Positions 1-9,946 of a stretch of 64,000 nt of DNA are shown here, in pieces. The notes below the pieces were generated by a model, which worked only from the letters and a program-made list of their open reading frames with translations, was not told where the DNA came from and made no database searches. Numbering within the stretch: the stretch's first letter is position 1; every line of letters begins with the position of its first letter. The position numbers and the translations under genes are program-made. This DNA comes from Rubrobacter xylanophilus DSM 9941 (GTDB taxonomy: Bacteria > Actinomycetota > Rubrobacteria > Rubrobacterales > Rubrobacteraceae): NCBI RefSeq assembly GCF_000014185.1, contig NC_008148.1, positions 1,530,001-1,594,000 of the forward strand, read 5' to 3'.

Positions 1-313
1 GCGCCCGCTCGGTGGCCGCAGGGTCTATGTAGGTGACGCTGCGCGGGGCGTAGACGTCCTCCCTCGCCACCATCCCCACCCTGTACTCGCCGCTCTCGTC
101 CCGCAGCCCGAGCAGGACGAGCGGGTCCGAGCCGAAGCCGATGAGGGCCGTGAGCGAGAACCAGGTGATGACGGTGAGGGCGATGTACAGGCGCATCTTG
201 GGGAGGCCCTCTATCCAGGCCCGGAACCGCTCGAAGCGCGTCGGCGCCCGGTGCAGACCGTCGCCCGCCCTTCTGCGAGCGGGGGCCTTCGGGGCCTTTT
301 TCCTGAAGATCAT
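1..313 (-). CDS. pgpH: PgpH-type 7TM-HD cyclic-di-AMP phosphodiesterase (N-terminal part only)
   Basis: Only the first ~104 residues lie in the window; the gene runs off the left edge. After a basic N-terminus there is one membrane segment (about residues 39-57) and then the start of an extracellular domain reading VAREDVYAPRSVTYID, which is typical of the 7TM-HDED region of PgpH. Members of this family have an extracellular domain, seven membrane helices and a cytoplasmic HD domain that hydrolyses c-di-AMP. Start ATG lies 21 nt downstream of the phoH stop; the phoH-pgpH order is common in Firmicutes and some Actinobacteria. The catalytic HD domain is outside the window, so activity cannot be judged. 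Confidence 0.8.
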   Translation of the reverse strand, partial: MIFRKKAPKAPARRRAGDGLHRAPTRFERFRAWIEGLPKMRLYIALTVITWFSLTALIGFGSDPLVLLGLRDESGEYRVGMVAREDVYAPRSVTYIDPAATERA

Positions 314-334
314 GGCAAAAGAGCCTCGGAGCCT

Positions 335-1246
335 TTAGGCTTCCCTCTCCTCGCCGGCCTCTTCGTAGGCGTCTACTATGCGCATCACGAGATCGCTGCG
401 CACTATATCCTCCCGCCCGAGGTCCACGAAGGCAACCCCCTCGACCCCGGCGAGCTTGCGCTGGGCGTCCTGCAGGCCGCTCACCCGGCCCCTGGGGAGG
501 TCGATCTGGGTGATGTCCCCGGTGATGACCATCTTGGAGCCGAAGCCCAGCCGGGTGAGAAACATCTTCATCTGCTGCGGGGTGGTGTTCTGGGCCTCGT
601 CGAGGATTATGAAGGCGTCGTTCAACGTCCGGCCTCTCATGTAGGCGAGCGGTGCTATCTCGATTATACCGCGCTCCAGATGCGCCTGGAACCTGGCCGG
701 CTCGACCATCTCGTAGAGCGCATCATAGAGCGGGCGGAAGTAGGGGTCCACCTTGGCCATGACGTCCCCGGGCAGGAACCCGAGCGACTCCCCGGCCTCC
801 ACGGCGGGCCGGGTGAGGATGATCCTGTTGACCTCCCCCCGGTTGAGCGCCTCCACCGCGAGGGCCACCGCAAGGTAGGTCTTGCCCGTGCCCGCAGGGC
901 CTATCCCGAAGGTGATCTGGCTGCGGCGTATGGCGTCGGTGTAGGCCTTCTGGTTGCGCGTCTTCGGCGCGATGCGCCGGCCGCGGTGGGTGAGGATGAC
1001 GTCCCCGAGCACCCGCTGCCCGTCGCCCTCCGGCCCCATCTTGTAGAGCCGCTCGGCGGTCTCCGGCGTGGGGTGGTGCCCGCCCTCGGCGAGCCCGACG
1101 AGCCCGTTGAAGACGGCCTCCGCCCGCTCGACCTCGGCCTCGGGGCCGCGCAGGAGGATCTCGTTGCCCCTCACGACCACCTCGCAGCCCACCAGCTCCT
1201 CGACCCGCCGCAGCACGGAGTCGCGGTCCCCGAAGACCTCGAGCAC
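335..1246 (-). CDS. phoH: PhoH-like P-loop ATPase
   Basis: 303 aa from the GTG used here. Walker A GIGPAGTGKTYLA and Walker B FIILDEAQN are present, with the conserved TRPAVEAGE segment between them, all hallmarks of the PhoH/YbeZ family, which acts with YbeY in RNA/ribosome maturation. The start is doubtful. The frame is open for 25 codons upstream to the yqeY stop, and the residues just before the GTG (SRLVVPPG) look like the first strand of the N-terminal KH-like domain. The only good Shine-Dalgarno (AAGGAGGA at 1307-1314) precedes an ATC codon at 1295-1297, so translation may begin there at a non-standard codon, giving 320 aa. Part of the hrcA-dnaJ-rsmE-yqeY-phoH-pgpH operon. Confidence 0.92.
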   Translation of the reverse strand: MLEVFGDRDSVLRRVEELVGCEVVVRGNEILLRGPEAEVERAEAVFNGLVGLAEGGHHPTPETAERLYKMGPEGDGQRVLGDVILTHRGRRIAPKTRNQKAYTDAIRRSQITFGIGPAGTGKTYLAVALAVEALNRGEVNRIILTRPAVEAGESLGFLPGDVMAKVDPYFRPLYDALYEMVEPARFQAHLERGIIEIAPLAYMRGRTLNDAFIILDEAQNTTPQQMKMFLTRLGFGSKMVITGDITQIDLPRGRVSGLQDAQRKLAGVEGVAFVDLGREDIVRSDLVMRIVDAYEEAGEEREA

Positions 1247-1321
1247 CCGCCCCGGCGGGACTACCAGCCTGCTCTCTACCCGGCTACCTGCAGTGATGTC
1301 CGTGCTTCCTCCTTCTCCAGC

Positions 1322-1765
1322 CTACTGCAACCTGCCGCGCACCATGGCCGCGAGCTCGCGCCCCTCGGCGCGTCCCCCCGCCAGCTGCATGGCGCGCCCC
1401 ATGACCGCGCCCATGTCCTTCATCCCCGTGGCGCCGGTCTCGCGTATGGCCTCCTCCACCAGACGCTCCATCTCCTCCCGGGAGAGCGGCTCCGGCAGAT
1501 AGCTCCGTACCACCTCGGCCTCCGCCTCCTCGGCCCGCGCCCGCTCGGGACGCCCTCCCTCCCTGAAAGCCCGCGCGGCCTCCTCCCGCTGCTTGAGCTG
1601 GCGCCGGAGCACCGCTATCTCCTCCTCCTCACCGAGCGGCTTGCCCGCCTCTATGCGGGCGTTCTCGAGCGCGGCGTTGATCATCCTGAGCGCCCCTAGC
1701 CGCGCCCGGTCGCGCTCCTTCATTGCCTGCTTGATGTCCCTCTGTACCCGCTCGGCGATGCTCAT
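1322..1765 (-). CDS. yqeY: GatB/YqeY domain protein
   Basis: 147 aa beginning MSIAERVQRDIKQAMKERD. It is the stand-alone YqeY domain: an N-terminal helical half with the conserved LGALRMINAALENA stretch and a C-terminal half containing MKDMGAVMGRAM, resembling the tail domain of GatB that binds tRNA. The family's role alone is unsettled; it is thought to assist tRNA-dependent amidation or tRNA binding. Start ATG overlaps the rsmE stop (ATGA), so the two are translationally coupled. A much longer open frame runs upstream through rsmE but has no family similarity and is rejected. Confidence 0.9.
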   Translation of the reverse strand: MSIAERVQRDIKQAMKERDRARLGALRMINAALENARIEAGKPLGEEEEIAVLRRQLKQREEAARAFREGGRPERARAEEAEAEVVRSYLPEPLSREEMERLVEEAIRETGATGMKDMGAVMGRAMQLAGGRAEGRELAAMVRGRLQ

Positions 1766-2490
1766 CCGCGCAACTCCTCGCTCCTCTCCGTGCCCTGCCC
1801 ATTCTCCAACACGGCCCGCATCCGGGCCACCGCCACCACCCCGGCGGTCTCGCTCCGCAGCCTGAAGGGCCCGAGCTGCGCCAGCGAGAGCCCGCACCGG
1901 AGCGCCTCCTCTATCTCGGCACCGCTCCACCCCCCCTCGGGGCCGACCAGCAGCGCGACGGCGCCGCGCGCCCGCTCCTCCAGGGGGTCGAGGCCGGGGC
2001 CGTTGTGCAAGAGCACCCCGCGCCCCCCCACCTCGCGCACGGCCTCCCGGAAGGCGACCGGCTCCCTCACCTCGGGAACCCGCAGCCGCAGCGCCTGCCG
2101 GGCCGCCGACTCCGCTATCCGGCGCCAGCGCTCCACCTTGTTGTCCCCGGGCCGGACCACCGACCGCTCGCAGACGAGCGGCGCGATCCCGGCGACCCCG
2201 ACCTCCGTCGCCTTCTCGACCACGAGGTCCATCCGCTTGCCCTTGGGAACGGCCTGGTAGAGCCACACCTCGGCCCGCTCCTCGGCGCCCGCCTCGCGCA
2301 GAAGCTCGACCGCCTCGGCGGAGGCTCCCTCCCGCAGCTCGGCCATGAAGAGCCTTCCGGCCGCATCCACGGCCTCGAACCGCTCCCCCGGGCCGGCGCG
2401 AAGCACCCTGCGCAGGTGATGGTCCTCCTCCCGCGGCAGCACGAACCGCCCCCCGGCCTCCAGACGCTCCCCCAGAAAGACCCTTGTCAC
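1762..2490 (-). CDS. rsmE: 16S rRNA (uridine1498-N3)-methyltransferase
   Basis: 242 aa, GTG start. RsmE is a SPOUT methyltransferase that uses SAM to methylate U1498 of 16S rRNA. An N-terminal PUA-like domain (about residues 1-70, with EEDHHLRRVLRAGPGE) is followed by the knotted SPOUT domain. Its signature is visible at the C-terminus: VGPEGGWSGAEIE, then LGPFRLRSETAGVVA. Length is normal. It follows dnaJ by 24 nt and overlaps yqeY by 4 nt; dnaJ-rsmE adjacency is a familiar arrangement in Gram-positive bacteria. Confidence 0.93.
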   Translation of the reverse strand: MTRVFLGERLEAGGRFVLPREEDHHLRRVLRAGPGERFEAVDAAGRLFMAELREGASAEAVELLREAGAEERAEVWLYQAVPKGKRMDLVVEKATEVGVAGIAPLVCERSVVRPGDNKVERWRRIAESAARQALRLRVPEVREPVAFREAVREVGGRGVLLHNGPGLDPLEERARGAVALLVGPEGGWSGAEIEEALRCGLSLAQLGPFRLRSETAGVVAVARMRAVLENGQGTERSEELRG

Positions 2491-2514
2491 CGGCCCGCGC
2501 GTCGTGGTGCAGCC

Positions 2515-3642
2515 CTACCTGAAGACACCCCTGAGGCGGTCGAAGAAGGACCCGGAACGGCCGTTGTAGGTCTCCTCCCCGCTGGCCGCCTCGAACCTCT
2601 CCAGAAGCTTCCGCTGCTCGCCCGTGAGCCGCGTCGGAACCATCACGTCGACGACCACCTTGAGATCCCCGCGGCCCACGCCCCGCATCCTGGGCATCCC
2701 CTCGCCCCGGAGCACGAGCGTCGTGCCGGGCTGCGTCCCCGGCTCTATCCTGACCGTCTCCGTCCCCTCCAGCGTGGGAACCTCCACCTCCGTCCCCAGA
2801 GCCGCCTGCACGAACGTCACGCTCGCCCGGTGGATGAGATCCTCCCCATCCCGCATCAGCTCCGGGTGCTCCTTCACCCTTATCTTCACGTACAGGTCCC
2901 CGGAGGAGGCACCGGGCTCCCCGGCGTGCCCCCAGCCGGGCACGCGCAGCCGCATCCCGTCCTCTATGCCGGCCGGTATCCTGATCCTGCGGCCCACCAC
3001 CTCGGAGACCCGGCCGCTCCCCCGGCACTCCCGGCAGCGGTCGACCACCACCCGGCCGCTGCCCCCGCAGGCCGAGCACGTCTGCTGGTGCATCACCTGC
3101 CCGAGCAGCGTCTCCCTTACCGTCCGTACAACGCCGCTCCCGCCACAGGCCCCGCACAGCCTGGTCTCCGTCCCGCCAGCCCCGTCGCACGCCGGGCAGT
3201 TCCGTATGGTCTGCACCTGAACCTCACGTTCAGTGCCGAAGGCGGCCTCCTCCAGGCTGATCTCGACCTCGGCCTCGGTGTCGCCCCCGCGCGAGGGCTG
3301 CCTGCGGCGCCCGAGGTCGAAGAACGGGTCCCCGAAGCGGTCGCCGAAGAAGGCCTCGAAGATGTCCTGGAAGCCGCCGAACGGGTCGCCGCCGGGACGC
3401 CCCGACGCGCCGCTCGGCACCTGGTGTCCGTAGGTATCGTAGGCGCGCCGGGCCTCGGGGTTGGAGAGCACCTCGTAGGCCTCGTTCAGCTCCTTGAAGC
3501 GCTCCTCGGCCTCGGGATCGTTGGGGTTTGCGTCGGGGTGGTACTTCCGGGCCAGCCGGCGGTAGGCCCGCTTTATGTCCTGCTCCGAGGCGTCCCGGGA
3601 CAAGCCCAGAACCTCGTAGTAGTCGCGCTTTCCGGCAGGCAT
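2515..3642 (-). CDS. dnaJ: Chaperone DnaJ (Hsp40)
   Basis: 375 aa, ATG start. A full-length class A J protein: J domain (residues 1-70) with the HPD motif in YHPDANP, a Gly/Phe-rich linker, and a zinc-binding domain with four CxxCxGxG-type repeats ([32 protein letters not shown]). The C-terminal substrate-binding domain follows. It stimulates DnaK ATPase and delivers unfolded clients. dnaK and grpE are not adjacent here. It sits 5 nt after hrcA, so it is probably co-expressed with its own heat-shock repressor; no CIRCE palindrome was found upstream of hrcA. Confidence 0.97.
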   Translation of the reverse strand: MPAGKRDYYEVLGLSRDASEQDIKRAYRRLARKYHPDANPNDPEAEERFKELNEAYEVLSNPEARRAYDTYGHQVPSGASGRPGGDPFGGFQDIFEAFFGDRFGDPFFDLGRRRQPSRGGDTEAEVEISLEEAAFGTEREVQVQTIRNCPACDGAGGTETRLCGACGGSGVVRTVRETLLGQVMHQQTCSACGGSGRVVVDRCRECRGSGRVSEVVGRRIRIPAGIEDGMRLRVPGWGHAGEPGASSGDLYVKIRVKEHPELMRDGEDLIHRASVTFVQAALGTEVEVPTLEGTETVRIEPGTQPGTTLVLRGEGMPRMRGVGRGDLKVVVDVMVPTRLTGEQRKLLERFEAASGEETYNGRSGSFFDRLRGVFR

Positions 3643-3647
3643 ACCCT

Positions 3648-4676
3648 TTATCTAGCGTTCAGGTAGCGGGTGAGGGTGTCTGCGGCGGAGCGCACCGTGG
3701 AGATCGCCGCGTCGTAGTTCATGCGCTTGGGCCCGATAAGGCTGACCACGCCGTAGGGCCGCTCGTGGTGGCTGTAGGCGGCGGCCACTAGGCTGGTTCC
3801 GCCGAGGCTCCTGAAGACGTTCTCGGCCCCGATGGAGACGAAGATGCCGGTCTTCGCCGCGAGCGAACGCTGCAGGGCGTCGCTCATGAGCCGGAGCAGC
3901 CAGCGGCGCCGCTCGAAGATCTCGACCACCGCCGCGAGGCTGGAGGGCTCGAGCTCGTCGAGGCGGGCCAGCAGGGCCGAGGCGCCGCGGACGAAGACGC
4001 CGCGCTCGCTGGAGCGCCCGAGGGCCTCTATGGCCTCCAGCACGGCGTCGACCAGGCGCGGGTCGTGGCCGGCCTGCAGCCGGCGGGCGACCGCGGAGAG
4101 CTCGAGGTCGCCGTCCACCGGGCGACCCTCCACCCAGGCGTTCAGAGCGGCGAACATCTCCTGCAGCTCGTCCTCCCCGACCTCGCGGGGGAGCGTCACG
4201 GTCGTGCTGGAGGAGGCCCCGCTCTCGGTCGAGACGATGAGGAGCAGCGACCTCTCGGGCAGCGGCAGGTAGTCTATGCGCGCCACGGGGTCTCCCAGCG
4301 CGCCCGGGCCGGCGACCACCGCCAGCAGGCGCGTGACCTCGCTCATGCTCTCGGAGACGTCGCGCAGGAGCTCGTCCAGGCTGCGGTGCTCCTCGGAGGT
4401 CTCGAGCCGGCGGCGCTCCGCGACCCCCTCGGCGAGCAGGGCGTCCACGTAGTAGCGGTAGCCCGCGTCGGTGGGGACGCGCCCGGCCGAGGTGTGCGGG
4501 TGCGTCAGGAGACCCAGCGACTCCAGCGTCGCCAGCTCGGCCCGGATCGTCGAGCTGCTGGCGTCCACCCGCTCGGCCAGCGCGTGGCTCCCCACCGGAG
4601 AGCCGGTGGAGATGTAGAGCTCGAGCGTCTTAAGCAGTATCTCCCGCTGTCTCTCGGTGATCTGCGGATGCCTCAT
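3648..4676 (-). CDS. hrcA: Heat-inducible transcription repressor HrcA
   Basis: 342 aa from ATG ([19 protein letters not shown]). HrcA represses chaperone operons through the CIRCE operator and is kept folded by GroEL. The N-terminal winged helix (about residues 1-75: [42 protein letters not shown]) and the GAF-like C-terminal domain are complete. A TTG three codons upstream gives a longer frame, but that codon touches a TAAAAT -10 element, so the ATG is preferred. Heads the hrcA-dnaJ-rsmE-yqeY-phoH-pgpH unit. Confidence 0.95.
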   Translation of the reverse strand: MRHPQITERQREILLKTLELYISTGSPVGSHALAERVDASSSTIRAELATLESLGLLTHPHTSAGRVPTDAGYRYYVDALLAEGVAERRRLETSEEHRSLDELLRDVSESMSEVTRLLAVVAGPGALGDPVARIDYLPLPERSLLLIVSTESGASSSTTVTLPREVGEDELQEMFAALNAWVEGRPVDGDLELSAVARRLQAGHDPRLVDAVLEAIEALGRSSERGVFVRGASALLARLDELEPSSLAAVVEIFERRRWLLRLMSDALQRSLAAKTGIFVSIGAENVFRSLGGTSLVAAAYSHHERPYGVVSLIGPKRMNYDAAISTVRSAADTLTRYLNAR

Positions 4677-4685
4677 GACGCTCAA

Positions 4686-4691
4686 ATTTTA
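4686..4691 (-). promoter_or_regulatory. Extended -10 box of hrcA promoter, near-leaderless
   Basis: TAAAAT preceded by TGG (TGnTAAAAT) ends 9 nt before the hrcA ATG, so the transcript would start 2-3 nt before the start codon. The same ATGGTAAA-TTT context recurs before lepA. No convincing -35 or CIRCE element is visible. Confidence 0.55.
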
Positions 4692-4709
4692 CCATGAGAG
4701 CCCGAGAGC

Positions 4710-6485
<1,776 letters not shown>

Positions 6486-6492
6486 GCGGGAA

Positions 6493-6498
6493 AGTTTA
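6493..6498 (-). promoter_or_regulatory. Extended -10 box of lepA promoter (leaderless)
   Basis: TAAACT with an upstream TGG, ending 7 nt before the GTG of lepA. This places transcription start at the start codon itself. It overlaps the region of the divergent rpsT promoter. Confidence 0.55.
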
Positions 6499-6504
6499 CC
6501 ATGA

Positions 6505-6533
6505 TTGCCCATTTGTTCGTCGTGTGTTACATT
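6505..6533 (+). promoter_or_regulatory. rpsT promoter
   Basis: TTGCCC (6505-6510), a 17-bp spacer, then TACATT (6528-6533). It lies 60 nt upstream of the rpsT GTG. Its -35 sits inside the lepA promoter region, so the two divergent promoters interleave. Confidence 0.6.
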
Positions 6534-6593
6534 CTTCAGGCTGAGCCACCGGCGGAGAGTCCGGCCTACCAGGAGAGCAAAGGAGGGCGAATC

Positions 6594-6848
6594 GTGCCTG
6601 CACCCACCAAGCGCGAGCGGCAGAACAGAAAGCGTTTCGAGCGCAACCGCAGCGTGAGGACGCGCCTGCGCAACCTGTCGAAGAAGTTCTACCGGGCGCT
6701 GGACGCGGGGGACCTGGAGAGTGCCCGGAGCGTGAGGGACGAGGCGCAGAAGGCCTACGACAAGGCCGCGGGCAAGGGGATCATCCACCGCAACAAGGCC
6801 TCCCGCAAGCTGAGCCGGTTCGACCGCGCGCTGGCCGGCAGGGGCTGA
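6594..6848 (+). CDS. rpsT: 30S ribosomal protein S20
   Basis: 84 aa, GTG start with a strong SD (AAAGGAGGG, spacing 7). Lysine/arginine-rich helical-bundle protein reading [22 protein letters not shown] at the N-terminus and [14 protein letters not shown] at the C-terminus, the typical S20 pattern. S20 binds 16S rRNA early in 30S assembly. It is the only plus-strand gene in the first 32 kb. It converges on holA with 9 nt between the stops, and no hairpin terminator is seen there. Confidence 0.95.
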   Translation: MPAPTKRERQNRKRFERNRSVRTRLRNLSKKFYRALDAGDLESARSVRDEAQKAYDKAAGKGIIHRNKASRKLSRFDRALAGRG

Positions 6849-6857
6849 GCCGGGCCT

Positions 6858-7778
6858 CTAGAGCAGCTCCAGCACCGCCAGCTCCACCTGCAGCCCTTCG
6901 GGGAGGCTGCTTCGGCCCTTGAGCCCGCTCTCCAGCCGGAGCGTCAGCGCCAGGGCCCGCTCGAGGTCCTCCTCACCCAGAGCGCGGGCCTGCTCCTCGA
7001 GCTTCCGGGCCACGAAGGGCGGCACCTTCAGCTCTCTGGCCAGCTCCGGGCGCGGAACCCCGCGCTCCAGGAGAGATCTGGCCCTCAGCACCAGGCGAAA
7101 CTGGCGCCGCGCCATGTGGGCGATCCGCAAGGGGGGCTCGCCCGCGGCGAGCAGGCCCTCCAGCGGCGGGAGCGCCCGGCGCGGCTCCCCCGAGGCCAGC
7201 GCGTCCACGAAGGCGAAGATGTTGGCCTCCACGTCCGGCGGGCACAGCGCCTCCACGTCCTCGCGGGCGGCGGGCCTTCCCTCCCCGACGTACAGGGAGA
7301 GCTTCTCCAGCTCCCCGAGCAGGCGCAGCTTGTCCTCCGAGCAGCGCAGCGCGAGCTCCCGCGCCACCTCCTCCGTCAGATCCAGCCCCATCCTCTGCGC
7401 CCGGCCCACGATCCACCGGACGAGCGCCCTGCCGGTGGGCCGCTCGAAGACGTGCACCTCGCCGGCCCGCTTCGCCGCGGCGAGCAGCCTCTCCCTCGCC
7501 CCCAGCCTGCCGCCGAGCAGCACGAGGTCGGTCTCCTCCGCCGGGCTCTCCAGGTAACCGGCGAGGACGGCCTTCTGGGAGGCGTTCCAGGCGTCCAGGT
7601 TCTTCACCACCACGAAGGCCCCTCCCCCGAAGAGGGAGTACGAGCCGCAGGCCGAGACGACCGCCTCCGGAGCGTCCTCCGCCGCGTCGAAGGTCTGGGC
7701 CTGACGTCCCCGGCGCAGCCGCTCGAGCCCGCGCAGCTTGCGCTCCTCGTCGTCGCCCAGGAGAAGGTACACCGTCAT
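6858..7778 (-). CDS. holA: DNA polymerase III delta subunit (clamp loader)
   Basis: 306 aa, ATG start (MTVYLLLGDDEERKLRGLERL). HolA opens the sliding clamp in the clamp-loader complex. An N-terminal P-loop-like AAA+ fold without a functional Walker A is followed by a helical lid and collar domain (AFVDALASGEPRRALPPLEGLLAAGEPPLRI, then MARRQFRLVLRA), matching the HolA pattern. Length is close to the usual 320-340 aa. It lies downstream of comEC with a 15-nt gap, the usual comEA-comEC-holA arrangement of Gram-positive bacteria. Confidence 0.9.
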   Translation of the reverse strand: MTVYLLLGDDEERKLRGLERLRRGRQAQTFDAAEDAPEAVVSACGSYSLFGGGAFVVVKNLDAWNASQKAVLAGYLESPAEETDLVLLGGRLGARERLLAAAKRAGEVHVFERPTGRALVRWIVGRAQRMGLDLTEEVARELALRCSEDKLRLLGELEKLSLYVGEGRPAAREDVEALCPPDVEANIFAFVDALASGEPRRALPPLEGLLAAGEPPLRIAHMARRQFRLVLRARSLLERGVPRPELARELKVPPFVARKLEEQARALGEEDLERALALTLRLESGLKGRSSLPEGLQVELAVLELL

Positions 7779-7793
7779 GGCCTGCAGAGCATT

Positions 7794-9389
7794 CTAACCG
7801 CTGGCGAGCCGGGCGAACACGACCCATACGGCTGCCCACGAGAGCAGGGCGGCCGCCCACAGGGGACCGCGCTCGCGGGCGAACATCCCGCCGCAGAGGG
7901 CGGCGGGGAGAAACCCCGCGTAGAGCAGCGCCACCAGAGCCGGGGTGAGGTCGGGGACGGAGATTGCGGCCCCGGGCAGCGAGGACGCCGATTCGGCCAG
8001 GGCCTCCAGAACGGAAACCAGGGCGCCGTTCGCGTAGTTCAGCGGGTAGGCCAGCGCGGGGAGCACGTTCCCGGCGAGCGCGGCGAGCAGCCCGAGGACG
8101 AGCACCGGCCCCGAGAGGGGCACGGCGACGAGGTTGGTCGCCACCCCGACGAGCGAGACCTCCCCGAAGCTCGCCGCGACTATTGGGGCGGTGGCGAGCT
8201 GGGCGGCGAGCGAGACGGAGAGCAGGGTCGAGACCGCCCGCGGCGGCCGCAGCGGCGAGAGGCGGAGGAGGTCCTCCAGCGGCCTCCGGAGCAGCAGGAT
8301 CCCGAGGACCGCGGCCACGGAGAGCTGGAAGCCCGCGTTGTAGAGCAGGAGCGGGTTGGCGGTCAGGACCAGGGCCAGCATGCACCACACCAGGTGCAGC
8401 GCGGAGACGGGCCTCCCGAGCAGGGCCCCGAGCAGAAACAGCGAGGCCGCAACCCCGGCCCGGATCGCGGAGGGCGGTGCCCCGGCGACAACGATGTACA
8501 GCCAGACGGTCGCCAGCGTCCCGGCCACCCGGGCGGGGGCCGGCGCGGCCATCGCCCGCAGGACGAAGTAGACGGCGGCGGTCAGCACCGCGACGTGCTG
8601 GCCGGAGATCGCCAGGATGTGGGTGATGCCGCTGCGCCGGAACGCCTCCTCCAGGGGCTCGGGGATGAGCGAGCGGTCCCCGAGGACCATGCCCCGCACC
8701 ACCGCGGCCTCCTCCGGGCGCAGCCCGTACCCGAGGGCCCTGTCGGTCCGGCGGTGGACCTCCCCGACCCAGCCGCGCCCCTCCCCGGCCGGCCGCACGC
8801 TCTCGGCCTCCATCACCGCGGAGACCCGCCGGGTGGCCAGGTACCGGGCGTAGTCGAAGTCCGGGGAGGGCTCCGGGACGTACAGGTCGCCCTCGGCCCG
8901 CACCCTGTCGCCCACGCCGAGCAGCCCGAGGCCGGGGGCGAACAGCTCCACGGCGCCGCCCCCCAGCACCTCCCGGCTGCCGTATCGCAGGCTCTCGACC
9001 CTCAGCTCCGCCCGGTCGCCGAAGCCCGCGGCCTCCGGGGGCGAGGAGATCCTGCCCTCCACCACCACGCCCTCGGGCTCCAGCGCCGCGAGCTGCGCGA
9101 GGGGGTCCGGCGCCGAGGCGTGGAGCAGCGCCACCCCCGCGCCGCAGGCCACAAACAGCGGGGCCAGGAGCGCCATGAGCCGCCACGGCGGCGGCACGAG
9201 ATCCCGCCGCAGCGCGGCCCCGGCCGAGACCACAAGCGCGGCCAGCAGCGCGGCCGGAACAGCGGCGGGCGCCGCGGTGCCGAGCGCGATCCCCGCGACC
9301 ACCGCCGCCGGCCAGAGGTCCAGGAGCACCGGGGGCCGCAGGTCGAGCCCCGGGAGGGGAGGCGCCGCCCTCTGATCAGACCGTCGCAA
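7794..9389 (-). CDS. comEC: ComEC/Rec2 DNA-uptake channel, short form without beta-lactamase domain
   Basis: 531 aa, TTG start overlapping the comEA stop by 14 nt. ComEC forms the inner-membrane channel for incoming single-stranded DNA. An N-terminal DUF4131-like region with hydrophobic segments and a soluble OB-like stretch (VVVEGRISSPPEAAGF) is followed by the competence domain with DRSLIPEPLEEAFRRSGITHILAISGQHVA, the family signature. The protein ends in membrane helices. The C-terminal metallo-beta-lactamase domain found in many 700-800 aa homologues is absent, so any processing nuclease must be encoded elsewhere or not be needed. Confidence 0.9.
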   Translation of the reverse strand: MRRSDQRAAPPLPGLDLRPPVLLDLWPAAVVAGIALGTAAPAAVPAALLAALVVSAGAALRRDLVPPPWRLMALLAPLFVACGAGVALLHASAPDPLAQLAALEPEGVVVEGRISSPPEAAGFGDRAELRVESLRYGSREVLGGGAVELFAPGLGLLGVGDRVRAEGDLYVPEPSPDFDYARYLATRRVSAVMEAESVRPAGEGRGWVGEVHRRTDRALGYGLRPEEAAVVRGMVLGDRSLIPEPLEEAFRRSGITHILAISGQHVAVLTAAVYFVLRAMAAPAPARVAGTLATVWLYIVVAGAPPSAIRAGVAASLFLLGALLGRPVSALHLVWCMLALVLTANPLLLYNAGFQLSVAAVLGILLLRRPLEDLLRLSPLRPPRAVSTLLSVSLAAQLATAPIVAASFGEVSLVGVATNLVAVPLSGPVLVLGLLAALAGNVLPALAYPLNYANGALVSVLEALAESASSLPGAAISVPDLTPALVALLYAGFLPAALCGGMFARERGPLWAAALLSWAAVWVVFARLASG

Positions 9390-9699
9390 ACGGCCTTATC
9401 TGCTCCAGGGTCGCCGGCCCGATGCCCGGGACCTCCTCCAGCTCCTCCACCGTCCTGAACGGACCGTTCGCCAGCCGGTATTCGATTATCGCCTCGGCGG
9501 TGGCGGGCCCCACCTCCGGCAGCTCCTCGAGCTCCTCCGCGTCGGCGGTGTTTATGTCCACGACGAGCGGCTCTTCGCGAGCCTCGCGCGCGGCCTCCTC
9601 CAGCGAGAAGCTGTAGACCACCTGCGGCCGGCCCTCCGAGAAGCGCGAGGCGTACAGGGCGCCGCCGAGGAGCAGCAGGACAACGGCGAAGGAGACCAC
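9376..9699 (-). CDS. comEA: ComEA-like helix-hairpin-helix DNA-binding protein
   Basis: About 107 aa from the GTG used here. One N-terminal membrane anchor (FAVVLLLLGGALYA), a short spacer, then two helix-hairpin-helix motifs (VDINTADAEELEELPEVGPATAEAIIEYR and FRTVEELEEVPGIGPATLEQIRPF). This is the ComEA layout that binds incoming double-stranded DNA at the membrane surface. It lacks the SLBB domain of longer homologues. The start is uncertain: the frame stays open upstream with a basic, Ser/Arg-rich stretch, but no better start codon is visible. It precedes comEC. Confidence 0.85.
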   Translation of the reverse strand: MVSFAVVLLLLGGALYASRFSEGRPQVVYSFSLEEAAREAREEPLVVDINTADAEELEELPEVGPATAEAIIEYRLANGPFRTVEELEEVPGIGPATLEQIRPFATV

Positions 9700-9822
9700 C
9701 AGCTGCGGCAGGTACCTGACCAGGGGATGCGCGGGGCTTTCGCGGGACGAGCCGCCCCGCCGCCGGGTCGTTGTGTCGAAGTCCGCTCTTATCCTCGGGT
9801 CCCCACCGCAGAGAAGAACGAG

Positions 9823-9895
9823 TGGAGCCGACGGGGCTCGAACCCGTGACCTCCACGCTGCCAGCGTGGCGCTCTCCCAACTGAGCTACGGCCCC
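9823..9895 (-). tRNA. tRNA-Ala (GGC)
   Basis: 73-nt cloverleaf: acceptor GGGGCCG/CGGCTCC, anticodon stem CCACG/CGTGG with loop CTGGCAG giving anticodon GGC, T-loop GGTTCGAGCC, discriminator A. The 3' CCA is not encoded. Confidence 0.97.
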
Positions 9896-9907
9896 AGAGC
9901 CTTGGAG

Positions 9908-9936
9908 AGTATAGTCAGAGGGCCCCGAGGTGTCAA
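9908..9936 (-). promoter_or_regulatory. Consensus promoter of tRNA-Ala
   Basis: TTGACA (9931-9936), 17-bp spacer, TATACT (9908-9913) directly upstream of the tRNA. It is the closest match to a vegetative sigma-70 type promoter in the window. Confidence 0.8.
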
Positions 9937-9946
9937 ACGCGGGGGC

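Noticed and set aside
251-1699. Long plus-strand frame (482 codons) opposite phoH/yqeY
   Set aside because: It is an antisense shadow produced by high GC. Its translation is Pro/Leu/Gly/Arg-rich with no family motifs, while the minus strand encodes clear PhoH and YqeY.
1322-3190. 622-codon minus frame reaching upstream of yqeY through rsmE into dnaJ
   Set aside because: Only the last 147 codons resemble YqeY; the rest is an out-of-frame Gly/Arg-rich reading of rsmE and dnaJ.
4692-4709. CIRCE operator upstream of hrcA
   Set aside because: No TTAGCACTC/GAGTGCTAA inverted repeat is found; the GAGCTCTCGGGCTCTC stretch is not a CIRCE match.
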